Source: Rhea pennata
Lineage: Eukaryota; Chordata; Aves; Rheiformes; Rheidae
Assembly: GCF_028389875.1 (NCBI RefSeq)
Contig: NC_084682.1
Coordinates: forward strand, 3,482,001-3,546,000
DNA length: 64,000 nt
Reading direction: 5' to 3'
Position 1 is the first letter of the stretch, and each line of letters starts with the position of its first letter. Shown piece by piece: positions 52,401-61,652 of this stretch. Below the pieces are notes generated by a model that made no database searches, was not told where the DNA came from, and saw only the letters and a list, made by a program, of their open reading frames with translations. Both the position numbers and the translations under genes were made by a program.

Positions 52401-55400
52401 TCACCTGTTAGTGCACACAACAACTGATAATGGGATGGAGGTTAGAAACGCAGAAAGAATGAAAGCTGCTTTTTAATGTGTTTCTTCCTTGTATAATATG
52501 AACAAAATAGCACTGATGAATGCTGGAAGTTTTAAACACTAAAAAGGGTAGCTAAAAATGCACATCAGATTTAAATACCATGTTTTCAATAAAATCAAGC
52601 TCAATCAATAAACCACACATTGTAAAGTCTGAATTTCAAAGCCAAAAAGGGATCATTCAACTTTGTCAACAACAAAATCACCAAGCAGAGGAAACATGTT
52701 TAGGCTGCAGGTTTGATGGCACATGAATAAATGAAGATCTAAAGTTAATTAACAACACTTTGTTACTTTTTGCTATATTTAATCAGATTGTTATGAACAT
52801 TTACTAGTAAGCTTTTGACCAAATTGGATCCTTTTCAATCTAGAAAAAAAAAACAGACTATATAGTTTTAGTAGAACTTTCATCTCCTTAGTTTCTAGAA
52901 TAATGCTGTACTTACTAAAAGAATTACACTGCCAAAATAAACTCTGATCTAAACTTCTTACATCATACTTGAATCTAACGCTAATATGAACTTTGTTTTT
53001 TGTAAGAATTTCTGTATTTGCATCCAACTTTCAGTTCCACTGTTGCCCATTGATCACATTCACATATACCTAGTGTCTTTGTGTTTGCTAGAAGTGCTTC
53101 TTCATAGGACAGGACATAGTAGAGGACAAGCAACCGTGTTGTGATGCTGTAACGCTGAGCAAGTCGAGCATTTTCTCCCTGCACATAAAACCACAAACAA
53201 AGGTCATGTTGCATCCGTAATACTTGAGAACAAAAATTTGGATTTACCTGCAAATACGAAGAAAGATAAGGCAGTAAACCTTGGATTAAAAATCAAGCTG
53301 TAGGAGGTCCAAGTTGAAGGTTGTAGGAAACTTACTTTTCTAAAAACAAATGACAAAACTTCAAACATAAAACGTGTTTTTGATATCTTGGGATACCAGA
53401 ATGGAACTATCCAAGGATTTCAATGTAAGTCAATGCTTCCCACACATTCTAGATGTGCCCGAGTGACCACTCTCATACTTCTTTCAAAAAGAAAGTGTTT
53501 CTTCCAAAATTAAGTAGCGTGTTTCATTAAAGTAAGATTTTTGATGTAATAAAACTGAATCAGAAAAAAAATTGCATGACAGTGCCGAAAAAGCACCTCC
53601 ACTCTCTAATTCATTTTACCGCTAGAAAGAACCAGTAACTTTGGAAAGTGTTTTTCTTTTCTTTTCTTAGTAGCAAGAGTTGGTCACTTCCCAAGTAACA
53701 GGCTAAAGGGGGGACAATAGCAACACTCAGAAATCTGAGTAGCTCTAACAAGATTCCCATCAAAATACGTGATGGGAGTCTATTTACTATATAGCAGTCA
53801 AAAACAAAAAATAAGGCAACTTTCAGAATCAGCATCAAGCATATGTAAAATGTACTGAACCACATATTCACCTGAACACTTGTGAAATGAGCAAACAAAT
53901 AAATTACCCCAGTGAGTCCTTGAAAAACATTCAGGATCTCCTGTTCCGTGACAGGCTGGTTTGTGGCCTCTGGGTTGGATTTTGATGCCGGAGTAAGAAC
54001 AGAATTAATGTAGACATCAATAAGAGGAAGCAACTGAGGATGAAGTGGAGTGGTGGTTTCACAGAGCTGCCTATAGATCCAGTCCTAGAAAAATAAACGT
54101 CCCTACAGGTTTAGTTTCAAAGACAGATGGCAATGGTTTTGTTTGCAAGAAAAACCCTTTTAACTGGTTAGGCAAAATGTATTTGCATGGGGCTTTGACT
54201 TGGGAAAGCATAATACCAGCTCCGAGTTGGAGGTGGTCATAAACTTCGTATCATGGAAGAGTTTCCCTGTCCTGTACAGCCAACAAAATTTGTCCTGGAT
54301 GGAAATATTCTGACCAGGAGTTTATTAAGTGTAGAAAGGGAAGAGAGATAACTTCTTTATAACTTCCTTAAGTTCTACTCCAGGATTACAGAGCTAAAAT
54401 TAGATACCCTAATTTAATAATGCTCCTTCTTAAATGACATGGTAATAGGCAATTAGATTCATCAAGAATTCTGTTCATTCTGTTCAATTCTGTTTTGTAA
54501 CTTCTTAGGTAATTTTACCAAAATAAATAAATAAGTAAATGTTTGCAAAATCCAGTCAAAATCCAAAATTACAAACAGAAGTAAAATGAAGGTCATACCT
54601 TAATGGATACTTTGTGCTTGGTGAATGACCGACTTCTTAAAAGCTGGTAAATGCAGTGAATAGGTAAAAACCCAGTAATGTTAGCACTGAGATTGCCTGT
54701 AACAGGTACCCGAACTGCATGGGCTGTGACAACCTAAGGGAAAGTTATAATTACCAAGAAAAATAGCACAAACATTCACCTGATCACAATACATAAGCAC
54801 AACATGAAACACAACTAAGTTGCAAAAATACATCCATTCCGGCATGTATTCAGTTTTGTGTGTTTGGAAGCTAAACAACTCTTTTATGCAGTTTGCACAA
54901 TACGTGTACAACTGTAGCACATGTATTACATTTGCATACAATTCCCTGCTGTAGCAAAAAATAGTTCATACTGGACAATTATTTTCATTTGCTTCCTTAT
55001 AATTTAAAAACTCTAGTGTTCAAAAAAGCATAACCAGATCAATGTACAAAAAGAAAAGGTCAAGGCTTTTCCCAGAACCAGCAGCAAAAAGCTTTGACTT
55101 AAAATACCTGTTCAGTGAAAATCTCCTGTGTGAAGATAGTCTTCATTCTGCTCAGTGAGCTGGGCTTAATAACAATCTGAAACAAAGAACACAGTACCTG
55201 CTGTTTTAAATTCTGCCTTTCTTAAGTACTCCAAACTTAGTTCATAAACTCTTAACCTTTTCCAATTTGTCTTGTAGTACCAGGAAAACATTCAGGTATC
55301 TATACTTGGAATGTAAAGCAATATGATTTTCAAATTTCTCAAGTTCACGACTCCACACATCTTTCTCATCCTGAAAATTAACTACCTAGCTTTTACATTT

Positions 55401-56006
55401 GATGAAGTGAGAAGTGGTTACAGAACAGCAAAGTGAACATAAGTCTTTCTGGATAATTTTCAGAAATGAATTAAGTATTATATATCTAGGTATTTCTTCA
55501 AACTTTTTAAAATAAAACTTTTCCAGACAGTTTCAAGAGGTCTTCAATTAGTTTTCTAAAAAGTTCCTATTTTGCAAGTATTGATTTCAACAAGTCAGCT
55601 CTTTTTGAACGTTATCTTTTATTGTAACATTCCTCTATATCTAGTTGCACGTACATTTTGATAGTTTTCTAGAGGAACTTAGTTACTTAGTCATGTCTTG
55701 AGTACACATTTGCTCAAGGATATTAGCAATAACTCAGTTTTCATATCTCAGCTTAAATAGATATAGGTGTATAAATACACAGCAAAAGAAGAAATTTAAT
55801 AAGGAAATATATTTCAGTATAAACAGCTGAGAGTTTACCTTCATTCCCAAAGTGGAGCAGACTAAATCAATGATAGCACTGAGCTGATTACTATGGAAAT
55901 ACATTGCTACCAAGAGAAGCATCTCTCCAAAAGAAGCAGACACACCAGAAATGCTATGATAACAAAGAGGAAAGAGGGCATAAGTAAATGTGAGATTACT
56001 GGAATC

Positions 56007-56047
<41 letters not shown>

Positions 56048-59000
56048 CAAAAAAAGCCTGCTCTCACCTTTCAAAGTAAGCTTCTTCCTTTATCATCCAA
56101 CTAAGCCACATTACCATGAGTTGTTCCTGTTCCGGGGTACTGCACAAAGAAATCCCATAAGAGAGTTTTTTCCCAGGAATTACAGACAGTTTTACTAGCA
56201 TGCAGAAAAATCAACATCTGAGGAAGGAATCTTATGCCAAGAGATGTTTTGTCACTTCCGCTTTAGCGCAGGATAGCTGGAAAAGCACCAATCCCTAACA
56301 CACGCTTCGAAATCTCTGCAAGAGTCCAGTTGTCCAATTTCCTGTCTTGAAAGCACAGGGCAGGAAGCTACAACCCATAAGCAACTGTTTTGCTACTGTT
56401 TTGTCTAGGGTCTTCACAGAGTTTAGCCACAAACTTTTTCAATGGAAAAGTGAATTACTAGGGCCTACGTCAGCCTTCAAACGCCATTTCAAACTAATGC
56501 TGATACTCCCCTCTCAAAAGGGTTTACTATCAACAAGAGGGTGAGCAGAGTAAAACCTCCATTTACTCAGAGTCCTGGAAGACAATTAGCTTTCAACCAC
56601 TGTACTGAGATCTGTATAAAGAATAAGGAGAGAAGAGCTGTGTAGCTGTGGGATGTCACTGCTTCAACTGTGCTCAAACAGTAACATTTTACAAAGCTCC
56701 TTCTCTATCAAGAGGTACCTGACAAGAGTGGAGAAGGCCAGAAGCATACAAAAGGAGAGAGATACAAAGCGAACACCAGCTGGAGTTGCAGGAGGACGGC
56801 TCGTCATTAGCTGAAGTAGCTGCTCAGCCTCTTCATCAGTTGGTCTAAATCGGGAAAAAAAAATCCTGCCTAATTTAAAAGTAGAGAGACTTCCAGTAGC
56901 ATCACAATGGTTATAGATTACTTAAATTTTTTTCTGTTACTTTATTTGTATCTGTTTATCAAGTTACTATCAATAAATGAATATCATCAAGATTAGCTGG
57001 CAATACTCTTTGAACTTAAGATTCACATTAAAGATCTGCTCCAAAGGCTGAGGTCTAGACTTTTTTTTAGTGTTTCTATAGGACTGAATTTTGTAACATT
57101 AAAGAGAGCACAGCATTTCTTGTATTATCATTATTTTAGGTAAAAAATTTCCAGTGTAGTTTACACAAGGATCTTCGCTTATAGACAGAAGAAACTTTTC
57201 TGCTAAGAGTGTACTGGAACACAAAAAAAATATACCTGTCTCCACACACCTTAGAATTATACAATATTTGCTCTCTCTACACTACAGAAATAAAGAAACT
57301 TTCATCAGCTAGCAATTCCAGCCCTGGGAACATTAGAAGGGTCTCCCTCAGCACTAAAAATGGCCTATCCTCCCACGAATGGCTCAAGAACACAATGACG
57401 TTAGCAGACAGTTCATGTTAAAGTTGCCCAAAGCTCCCAACCTCTGCTTAAATTGAACAGACAGTGAATAAAAACATAGAACACTAAAACATTAATTACT
57501 TCAGCCCAGCAATTCCCATCAAAGCGCAATAGAGACGTAACAATGCGCTGGCTTTCACAACATGTTCTTCCTTCAGTCCTGAGTACACAGACACATTTGG
57601 CTCCATATCAACATCTGCTTCTTCAACAATGTGTGTGCTGCGAACCGTGGGAAGGATTCCCATGAGCTCGAGGAGCAGCTGTCTTCTCATTTGCCAAAGC
57701 ACAGAACTGATATTATCTCTTTTTCTCTGTGTGAGAGGTTAAAAGATTAAAACAACAATATAAACCTCATCTCTTAAGTCATTTTATTACATGAGAGCTT
57801 CCATAATGACAAAGACAAGTTAAAAAAAAACATGAGAGGGGGAATTTCTGAATAAAAGTTTCAGTACCAGGGTAACAGGCAACACATGATCATGTTACAA
57901 TGGTTTATTTCAATGAACCACCAGCTTTAATCAACTCTGGCAAGTCAACACAGAACTTCCTCTTGCAAATACTGAGCACAAACACATATACCAGGTAAAC
58001 ATGACTAATTTATGATTCCCTCTTTTCCATGGCTATTAGATCATGTATCTCAAAATCTCTCAGAGAAACAACCACATAGCTGTCTTCAGCAATACTACTT
58101 ATAGATCTGATGGTCCCTCCGGAAAAGGCTGCCTTGTAAAGGCTGTGCCAAGAAGCAAAATAGGATCTATGTGCTTTCAGACAAATGTGCATGCTCATAA
58201 GCAAGTAAGTTACAGCAACTTGCAAAAACAATTTTTAAAATACTCAAAAACATTCATACCTGTTGGCCATTTCGGATGAAAGTTCCAAACCAAGTCCGAA
58301 CCCTGGCATTTGTTCCAAGTAGCAAACCACTCACAAAACAAACCAGGTCACTCACTCCATCATCTGAAGATTCATTTTTGGTGTGATCCAGGGTCAAAGC
58401 AACACCAAGACCTGGCAGATGACACTCCTCCACCTAGACAAAATAGCCAAGTTTGATCTTTTTTTTTTTTTTTTTTTCCCAATGCTCCAGTATGGATCAC
58501 AATCATGATTCACATGTTGTCTCATGATAGAACAATTACAGACTTACCACCATGCCTCGGACCCTTAGCGCTTGGGAAGGGTTCATTTTACACAGGTGGC
58601 GAAGTGCTTCTGTCCTACGACGGCCTCCAACACTTTCCTCATCCTGCCGCTCACCATTCTTAATCAAACCTCTACAGACTAAACATTCAAGAGGAGGTCT
58701 AAGTAAATCTGGCCTTTCCAGCAGAAGCCACAGGAACACATACAAGAAAACCAGCCATTTCGTTCAGCAGACTGTGATTTATTAGCTGAGCCGTGCAAAC
58801 CTGGTGCTGTGGAAGAACTGTTGATCAACTCTGTACGAGCAGAAAGAAACAGTGTTTCTCCTCAGAGAAATTACAGAGTCATTACAGATTTAGGCCTCAT
58901 TCAATTACTGCTCGTACTCTGTCTAATGCAACCTGTGCATCTGGCAGCCTTGGAGACTGAAGTCTTATTGCTATGTAAGTAATAATAAATGGGCAATGGC

Positions 59001-61283
59001 AGCACAAACTTTTCACCTCATGACATGCCTCAGTCTGCGAGACAAGGACTATTAGCAAGGATAGACCAGCTTCCTAGACCCAATCATTCACTGTCAGAGT
59101 CAGCCTTTATAAAGGCGACCTACAGATGAAAAATCGCATCAGGCCCACAATGAGTCTAGAGCAGGCGGTAAGCACAGATAACGAGCGTGATGAGAATGAG
59201 AGGCCTTCCAGCATCTCTAAGCATAAATGCATCCAAATTACATTTCACAAGGCAAACACTCCTGAGTTCAAATATTTACGCTGTTTAGCCTAGAATCAAG
59301 TTGATCGCTAGACTTTATTTCAAAGCTTTACAAAAATAAGTTGAGTAAGAAGAAACTGTAACTCACCCTCATTAAAACTATCAGGAACATTAGCCACTAG
59401 GAGGCACAGAAACCAGGCTCCATTTTTAATGTGCAACAGAGCTTCCGCCACATCAACTATGGGCAACAGTGATGGCAGCTCTGGATAAAGAGACAATTTT
59501 AGCAGTCACAGTAAAGCAAAAACTTTTAATATAAATTTATGTAACACGTTCAAGTTAATGAAGGAAAGATTACTCTTTGGTCTGTTCCTCTTTCAAAGAG
59601 CTGGACATCCAAGATTAACCTTAATTCAGCTATGACAGCTCCAAAAGTTAGGGTAAGGGGTTTTTTTTACGTTTGTAAGAAGCAGTGAAGTCACAAGCAA
59701 AACAGTATCAACTAAAGCACTATAAATACAGAATACTGCACCTGCTTGCAAAATGCAGAGAACATCTGCTGCTTCTTCCAGATAGACAGGACTCTCGAAG
59801 AGCTCAGACGATTTGAGAAAAAACTCACCGTTTGATTCTGACACCTACAAGACAATATTCATCATCACAGAACGGAACTTTCATGAAGTGATTTGTATAA
59901 CTCAACCAACATCTGTCAGACTTTCAAGCTTCAAGCAAGGCTTTGAATTCAACAGATTGAATATGACAGAATCATAGAATATATTAAAAACTGTCAAAAA
60001 TGTACAGCTATAAACATAGGATAGGTATACAAAGATGTTTAGAGTAAGAAACACCTACTAGTACAGATAATTAAATACAGCTGGTATTATTACTTCTTTC
60101 TAAAAGAAAGAAAAACAGCCTACTAAGAATTCTATAAACAGTGTAAGTTTACAGGAAGAAAATAAAATGGAGAGAAAAATGAGAACTATAGTAAATAAAT
60201 ATCATACTGTAATATCGGTAAAAAAAACGGTATAGACAAAAGAAATAGCCACAATATCAACTTGAAGTATGATTTCCAAACCTATAAGTCGTCACGTTAT
60301 ATCTGAGTACAGCACATTACAGAACATACAGAGCCTGTACAGTATTAGAAAAGATCGCCCTCATTTGTTGAGAGGAAGGAAGACTTTCCCTGCAAAGCTG
60401 GGTTCATTAGGAATTTAATCACAAGTTCAACACGACTGGGAGCTTAAATCTTGGTGAAGCAGCTACGGAGTGGAGAAGAGCCCTGACACATCAGGGCAGC
60501 ACCCAGATTCGAACCAGACATCGTTTCAGCACACCCACGCAGCAGCCTTCTGCTTCTTCACTTTCAGGAATATAAAATTCACAAAGGCCAAGCGACGGAG
60601 ATGCAAAACTTACCTTATTCATAATCGCTAGTAATTCGCTAAGCACGAGACGAAGCCGACGAGGCGAATCGCTGTGCTCGAACTCCAGCGTCAGCCCGTG
60701 CTGGAGCTGTGACACCAAGATGCTCTCCCCGCTACCTCCTCCGAGCTTGTGTCTAACAGGCAATTAAAACGTAGCCGCCGTTAAGAAAGCCCACGAGCAG
60801 GGGGCCCTCCCAGGTAAAGGCAGACGGGAATCCTGCGGGGGCTCTTCCCAGGCGGGGGAAGGATCGGAGAGGGCTCTTGTAAGCGCAGCGCCCTATCGCG
60901 CCGCCTTCGATGGATAAAGGCGGCGCTCGGCGAACCTCAGCCTCGACCCGCCGGCCCCAGCGCCCCGCGCAGGACGCGCTGCGCCCTTACCGCAGCTGCT
61001 GCTCCTTGCTGGCGTCCTGCTCCAGGGCGTGGAAGTCCACCGAGAGCAAGGCCACGATGGAGTTGACGGCCTCCACGCCCGAGAGGAGCCGCAGGATGAG
61101 CTTCTTGTCCTGCGCCCAGCGCTGGCTCTGGTCGGCCGGGGCGCACAGGGCCATGCGCACCAGGCAGGGCAGCAGCAGCCGCAGCTCGGGGTCGCTCAGC
61201 GCCGCCAGCCGCACCACGTCCACCTTCTGCATGGCCTCGAAGGCGTAGGGGCTCACGAACTGGAGCCCCGAGCACTCCGCCAT
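43253..61283 (-). CDS. INTS2: INTS2, Integrator complex subunit 2, complete: 24 coding exons, 1192 aa
   Basis: INTS2 is a nuclear helical-repeat scaffold subunit of Integrator, which cleaves snRNA 3' ends and terminates promoter-proximal RNA polymerase II transcripts; it has no catalytic motif. Joined exons (minus): 60991-61283, 60614-60752, 59742-59844, 59367-59480, 58548-58678, 58260-58433, 57500-57726, 56719-56844, 56068-56139, 55839-55953, 55108-55176, 54599-54733, 53908-54084, 53070-53178, 51966-52070, 51363-51527, 50944-51145, 50259-50384, 48491-48680, 47148-47393, 46107-46214, 44617-44722, 44260-44436, 43253-43422. They total 3579 nt with every phase compatible and no internal stop; human INTS2 is about 1204 aa. 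The start sits in a perfect Kozak context (GCCGCCATGG), and its N-terminus LQFVSPYAFEAMQKVDVV aligns with the human start. Introns are 114-1578 nt with GT-AG ends. The same frame stays open upstream of the ATG, which I attribute to the GC-rich minisatellite. Confidence 0.96.
44260..44436 (-). CDS. INTS2: INTS2 exon 23, codons 1078-1137
   Basis: It encodes VLTQSKRYAFFMPTLPCLVS and CASDVATQTRDFDPIIT, with donor C|GTAAGC. The intron is 837 nt. Confidence 0.95.
44617..44722 (-). CDS. INTS2: INTS2 exon 22, codons 1043-1078
   Basis: It encodes IFAIQLLSFLCIQYALPKSL and ends NVMGTLLT, with donor G|GTAAGC. The intron is 180 nt. Confidence 0.95.
46107..46214 (-). CDS. INTS2: INTS2 exon 21, codons 1007-1042
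   Basis: It encodes GYPCELLALTVAGIPSMHIC and ends AQPELEKQ, with donor CAG|GTACTG. The following 1384-nt intron has an A run near 45819-45835 and a 130-codon plus-strand open frame with no recognisable similarity. Confidence 0.95.
47148..47393 (-). CDS. INTS2: INTS2 exon 20, codons 925-1006
   Basis: The largest internal exon, 82 codons: DSAAVQILLEICLPTEEEK, a variable Ser-rich linker, then NLREVQCLICCLLHQMY. The donor is CAG|GTCTGG. The intron is 933 nt. Confidence 0.95.
47733..47788. repeat. Perfect 28-bp tandem duplication in INTS2 intron 19
   Basis: Two identical adjacent 28-nt copies, beginning CATCTACAGCCTTGTCATGT, at 47733-47760 and 47761-47788. The rest of this 1097-nt intron is unremarkable. 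Confidence 0.95.
48491..48680 (-). CDS. INTS2: INTS2 exon 19, codons 861-924
   Basis: It encodes SPPLMDITLHMLNGYLLASK and REELKNALLAAQ. A variable acidic/Asn-rich linker in the middle differs in length from human. Confidence 0.95.
50259..50384 (-). CDS. INTS2: INTS2 exon 18, codons 819-861
   Basis: It encodes LWVMTVNALQPSVKIVRQQK and LIVLRCDQRVH, with donor AG|GTAAGC. The following intron (1578 nt) is the longest in INTS2 and shows nothing notable. Confidence 0.95.
50944..51145 (-). CDS. INTS2: INTS2 exon 17, codons 752-819
   Basis: It encodes AFSMLPGNHTQLMQILEHLT and NKLWMVLNTVMPR, with donor AAG|GTAAGT. The start of this exon is more divergent from human than the rest. The intron is 559 nt. 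Confidence 0.95.
51363..51527 (-). CDS. INTS2: INTS2 exon 16, codons 697-752
   Basis: It encodes LHSALLRLLATNYPHLCIVE and ends NHSPKQLQE, with donor G|GTAAAT. The intron is 217 nt. Confidence 0.94.
51966..52070 (-). CDS. INTS2: INTS2 exon 15, codons 662-697
   Basis: It encodes AMQKKPKSYSSALMDQIPIK and QAQGLQQELG, with donor G|GTATAT. The intron is 438 nt. Confidence 0.95.
53070..53178 (-). CDS. INTS2: INTS2 exon 14, codons 626-662
   Basis: It encodes GENARLAQRYSITTRLLVLY and EEALLANTKTL; the acceptor is TTATGTGCAG and the donor G|GTATAT. The intron is 999 nt without visible features. Confidence 0.94.
53908..54084 (-). CDS. INTS2: INTS2 exon 13, codons 567-625
   Basis: It encodes DWIYRQLCETTTPLHPQLLP and ends NVFQGLTG. 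The donor GGG|GTAATT was chosen because it joins to GENARLAQRYS as in human. The frame stays open for about 99 more codons into the 729-nt intron. Confidence 0.93.
54599..54733 (-). CDS. INTS2: INTS2 exon 12, codons 522-566
   Basis: It encodes VVTAHAVRVPVTGNLSANIT and ends RSFTKHKVSIK, with donor AAG|GTATGA. The intron is 514 nt. Confidence 0.95.
55108..55176 (-). CDS. INTS2: INTS2 exon 11, codons 499-521
   Basis: A 23-codon exon encoding IVIKPSSLSRMKTIFTQEIF then TEQ; the acceptor is TTTGTTTCAG and the donor CAG|GTATTT. The intron is 374 nt. Confidence 0.94.
55839..55953 (-). CDS. INTS2: INTS2 exon 10, codons 460-498
   Basis: It encodes ISGVSASFGEMLLLVAMYFH and ends LVCSTLGMK, nearly identical to human. 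The intron is 662 nt. Confidence 0.95.
56010..56045 (+). repeat. A36 homopolymer inside INTS2 intron 9
   Basis: 36 consecutive A residues (T36 in the transcript) occupy almost a third of a 114-nt intron. Confidence 0.9.
56068..56139 (-). CDS. INTS2: INTS2 exon 9, codons 436-460
   Basis: A 72-nt exon encoding TPEQEQLMVMWLSWMIKEEA; the acceptor is TTTGTGCAG and the donor AAG|GTGAGA. The 114-nt intron that follows contains a 36-nt homopolymer. Confidence 0.93.
56719..56844 (-). CDS. INTS2: INTS2 exon 8, codons 394-436
   Basis: It encodes PTDEEAEQLLQLMTSRPPAT and ends LLAFSTLV. The acceptor is CGATTTAG, the donor CAG|GTACCT. The intron is 579 nt. Confidence 0.94.
57500..57726 (-). CDS. INTS2: INTS2 exon 7, codons 319-394
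   Basis: The acceptor is CTCACACAG. It encodes RKRDNISSVLWQMRRQLLLE and KASALLRLYCALMGIAGL, with donor AA|GTAATT. The intron is 655 nt. Confidence 0.95.
58260..58433 (-). CDS. INTS2: INTS2 exon 6, codons 261-318
   Basis: It encodes VEECHLPGLGVALTLDHTKN and VRTWFGTFIRNGQQ, a whole-codon exon of 58 codons. The intron after it is 533 nt. Confidence 0.95.
58548..58678 (-). CDS. INTS2: INTS2 exon 5, codons 217-260
   Basis: It encodes CRGLIKNGERQDEESVGG and CKMNPSQALRVRGMV, with donor GTG|GTAAGT. The intron is only 114 nt and carries a 19-nt T run (58459-58477, plus). Confidence 0.95.
59367..59480 (-). CDS. INTS2: INTS2 exon 4, codons 179-217
   Basis: It encodes LPSLLPIVDVAEALLHIKNG and ends VANVPDSFNE, with donor G|GTGAGT. 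It is too short to appear as a long open frame; found from homology and phase. The next intron is 688 nt. Confidence 0.94.
59742..59844 (-). CDS. INTS2: INTS2 exon 3, codons 145-179
   Basis: It encodes VSESNGEFFLKSSELFESP and EEAADVLCILQA, with donor CAG|GTGCAG. The intron is 261 nt. Confidence 0.95.
60614..60752 (-). CDS. INTS2: INTS2 exon 2, codons 98-144
   Basis: The acceptor is GCCTGTTAG and the donor AAG|GTAAGT. It encodes HKLGGGSGESILVSQLQHG and ends LAIMNK. The next intron is 769 nt and empty. Confidence 0.95.
60991..61283 (-). CDS. INTS2: INTS2 exon 1, start codon, codons 1-98
   Basis: It opens MAECSGLQFVSPYAFEAM and ends EQDASKEQQL plus two bases before GTAAGG. The exon lies within the CpG island. 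The intron is 238 nt. Confidence 0.95.
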
Positions 61284-61412
61284 GGCGGCGGCCGGCACCG
61301 CCTGCCCGCGGACCTCGCCCGCGGGGGAGCGGCCGCCCCGCCGCCCTGCCGCCGCCGCCCGCCTTCCGGCGCGCGCCGCGCGCGTCACCGCCGGAAGTGA
61401 GGTCACCCCCGC

Positions 61413-61549
61413 GCGGCCGTTGGGCGGCCGTTGGGCGGCCGTTGGGCGGCCGTTGGGCGGCCGTTGGGCGGCCGTTGGGCGGCCGTTGGGCGGCCGTTGG
61501 GCGGCCGTTGGGCGGCCGTTGGGCGGCCGTTGGGCGGCCGTTGGGCGGC
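61413..61549. repeat. 12-copy 11-bp GC-rich minisatellite upstream of INTS2
   Basis: Unit GCGGCCGTTGG (minus CCAACGGCCGC) repeats without error 12 times, with a partial copy at the end. CCGTTGGG recurs at 61417 and then every 11 bp to 61538. Each unit carries CAACGG on the minus strand, a match to the Myb consensus YAACKG. Because 11 is not a multiple of 3 and no unit has a stop, all frames stay open through it. Confidence 0.97.
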
Positions 61550-61646
61550 GCGCGCGGGGTGAAGGGAAGGGAGCCCGCCCCGCCATCGCCGCCCTGCCCC
61601 CGCGGCTGTAAATAACGGGACTCCACAAGCAAGGCTTCATGAATAA

Positions 61647-61652
61647 TTTATT
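61647..61652 (-). terminator. MED13: Probable MED13 polyadenylation signal AATAAA
   Basis: TTTATT on the plus strand reads AATAAA on the minus strand, 364 nt before the INTS2 start codon. Another AATAAA at 62938-62943 could give a shorter UTR. Confidence 0.6.

Larger units (their letters stand above)
60880..61620 (-). promoter_or_regulatory. INTS2: INTS2 CpG-island promoter
   Basis: A CpG-dense island covers exon 1 and its upstream flank. An ETS-family motif CCGGAAGT lies at 61391-61398, about 110 nt before the ATG, as in many housekeeping promoters. No TATA box is seen. The whole promoter has to fit between the ATG at 61283 and the MED13 polyadenylation signal at 61647. Confidence 0.8.

Noticed and set aside
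59963-59980. ATTCTATGATTCTGTC-like string (minus), reminiscent of the CR1 retrotransposon 3' end
   Set aside because: Only one short copy without any CR1 body upstream, so chance or too eroded to call.
60937-61632. 231-codon minus-strand frame, and plus-strand frames at 60910-61615
   Set aside because: They run through the 11-bp minisatellite, which has no stops in any frame, or are shadows of INTS2 exon 1 in the wrong frame. Only the frame joining MAECSGLQF is INTS2.
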